Part shown: piece by piece, positions 13,203-14,265 of the stretch
Position numbering within the stretch: the stretch's first letter is position 1
Layout of the letters: each line of letters opens with the position of its first letter
From: Bacillota bacterium
Lineage (GTDB): Bacteria; Bacillota; Clostridia; Oscillospirales; Acutalibacteraceae
Assembly (NCBI GenBank): GCA_030705695.1
Contig: JAUZPX010000045.1
Span: forward strand, 1 to 14,265
DNA length: 14,265 nucleotides
Reading direction: 5' to 3'
Made by a program: the position numbers and the translations under genes
The notes under the pieces: model-generated
Database searches by the model: none
What the model saw: the letters and a program-made list of their open reading frames with translations, nothing else
Told to the model about the DNA's origin: nothing

Positions 13203-14265
13203 TGATTTTGATCCGAATGAAGATAACATTGACGAGATATTAGAAGAAACCCATCGACAGAAAGATGAGGAAGAAAGCCAACCAAAATCCGATAATGTTG
13301 AGGAGTTTAATAAAAATGAATCATTTGCTGAAAATGGGGTTTCAAATGCAGATTCTGATAGTTCAAATAAAAAAAGTAATCTTGATGATGATTTTGATGG
13401 CTACGTTTATAAAAATTTTGTAAAAAGAAACTACAAAAAGAAAATGGGAAAGCTTAAAAAGTTTTTTATTATTTTCTCTTCAACAATTTTAGGTTTACTG
13501 TTGATTGCCGGAATAACTATGTTTATACTTGTATCTTCAGGAAAAAATTCTCTGTTGAAAGATAATGTTGTAAGCGAAAAAATTACAACTCCAACAAATG
13601 CTGTTGTTAATGGCGATGATATAACGTATAACGGTCATACATATAGAAGAAACAATAATATTACAACAATTCTATTTATGGGCGTCGACAAGCGAAGTCT
13701 TTCCGATTTTTCTGGAATTGTCGGTGAAGGTGGGCAAGCTGACTGCGATTTCTTTGTGGCTGTTGACACAAACACAGGAAAAACAACAGTTTTTTCCATT
13801 TCCAGAGATACCATGGTAGATAATAATGTTTACGATACAAACGGGAATTTTTTACGAACAAAAAATGAGCAGATTGGCTTAGCCTACTCTCGTGGCGACG
13901 GTAAACAAGGCAGCTGTTTGAATATGGCAACCTCTGTTTCTCGTTTGTTTTACGGAATGCCAGTCAACTCTTATGCATCTCTAGATTTGGACGGAATAAG
14001 TGTATTAAATGATGAGATTGGCGGAGTAACAGTTACTGTGCTTGGATCTGAAAAAACATTACCTAAGGCTGAATTTAAGTCTGGTGAAACAATTACGCTT
14101 CATGGCTCTGCGGCAGAAGATTATGTGAGGAGCAGAAGCATTTATATGGTTGATGCTAATAATTACAGAATGCAGCGTCAGGAGCAATATTTAACCAACT
14201 ATGTTCAAAAGGTACTTTCAGAATCAAAGCACAATCTATCTTTGCCGATAAATATTTATAATAAA
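13189..14265 (+). CDS. LytR-CpsA-Psr (LCP) family protein, 3' end beyond window
   Basis: An open reading frame of 359 codons running off the window end. LCP proteins transfer glycopolymers such as wall teichoic acid or capsule from undecaprenyl-linked intermediates to peptidoglycan. Residues 1-90 are a cytoplasmic tail, of which 1-70 carry 23 acidic residues; one membrane helix follows (about 91-116), then a linker. The LCP domain begins at about 158 (ITTILFMGVDKR) and includes ADCDFFVAVDTNTGKTTVFSIS with RD (206-207), LNMATSVSRLFYGMPVNSYASLDLDGI, NDEIGGV and the Arg-rich GSAAEDYVRSRS...NNYRMQRQEQYL (306-335), which supply the polyprenyl-phosphate-binding Arg and Asp residues. The ATG at 13189 overlaps the sortase end by 14 bases. 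AGGGGG (13171-13176) is 12 bases upstream, longer than ideal, so initiation may depend on coupling. The C-terminus is not visible. Confidence 0.9.
   Translation, partial: MNNINDFDPNEDNIDEILEETHRQKDEEESQPKSDNVEEFNKNESFAENGVSNADSDSSNKKSNLDDDFDGYVYKNFVKRNYKKKMGKLKKFFIIFSSTILGLLLIAGITMFILVSSGKNSLLKDNVVSEKITTPTNAVVNGDDITYNGHTYRRNNNITTILFMGVDKRSLSDFSGIVGEGGQADCDFFVAVDTNTGKTTVFSISRDTMVDNNVYDTNGNFLRTKNEQIGLAYSRGDGKQGSCLNMATSVSRLFYGMPVNSYASLDLDGISVLNDEIGGVTVTVLGSEKTLPKAEFKSGETITLHGSAAEDYVRSRSIYMVDANNYRMQRQEQYLTNYVQKVLSESKHNLSLPINIYNK

Noticed and set aside
1..14265. CRISPR array, transposon ends, tRNA, prophage or toxin-antitoxin module.
   Set aside because: No regularly spaced repeats, transposase-like protein, cloverleaf sequence or small paired toxin-antitoxin frames were seen on either strand by reading.

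Overview
The window is AT-rich, densely packed bacterial DNA. It most likely comes from an anaerobic, spore-forming member of the Clostridia (Ruminococcaceae/Oscillospiraceae-like). The grounds are a complete multi-subunit [FeFe]-hydrogenase operon, strong AGGAGG-type ribosome-binding sites, several TTG starts, a Gram-positive wall-anchoring locus (sortase B, sortase substrate, LCP protein) and a protein resembling the spore-coat protein GerQ. Taxonomy is inferred from gene content only. I see no rRNA, tRNA, CRISPR array, transposase or prophage gene.

Layout. (1) 1-1218, plus: the C-terminal end of an AMP-forming acyl-CoA synthetase, tightly coupled to a TIM-barrel amidohydrolase, followed by two back-to-back hairpin terminators. 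(2) 1343-6353, minus: a five-gene operon read right to left, hydC (NuoE-like), a GHKL ATPase, an HndB-like protein, hydB (NuoF-like with ferredoxin domains) and hydA (catalytic [FeFe] subunit). This is the architecture of the NAD(P)H/ferredoxin-linked, often electron-bifurcating, hydrogenases of fermentative clostridia. (3) 6625-7728, plus: hemW, divergent from the hydrogenase operon across a 271-bp regulatory gap. (4) 7725-8354, minus: a protein with a GerQ-like C-terminal domain, converging on hemW with a 4-bp overlap. (5) 8557-10149, plus: prfC (release factor 3) with a TTG start, ended by a bidirectional terminator. (6) 10184-11335, minus: a single-EamA-domain transporter followed by a PAP2 phosphatase. 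(7) 11576 to the window end, plus: a secreted cohesin-like protein ending in an SPVTG sorting signal, a class B sortase, and an LCP-family protein cut by the window end.

How the genes work together. The hydrogenase operon should dispose of reducing equivalents as H2, using NADH (HydB FMN site) and reduced ferredoxin; the embedded GHKL ATPase may regulate or help assemble it. The 3' locus looks like a self-contained wall-decoration unit, with a surface protein, the sortase whose known specificity matches its sorting signal, and a wall-glycopolymer ligase whose start overlaps the sortase stop. Most other genes are ordinary housekeeping functions.

Most worth a second look: the SPVTG/SrtB/LCP locus with its single cohesin-like surface protein; an in-frame 21-bp tandem duplication in the GHKL ATPase; the GerQ-like protein with a Gln/Lys-rich disordered arm; and a possible Rex-like palindrome in the hydrogenase/hemW gap. 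No gap between genes exceeds 300 bases.
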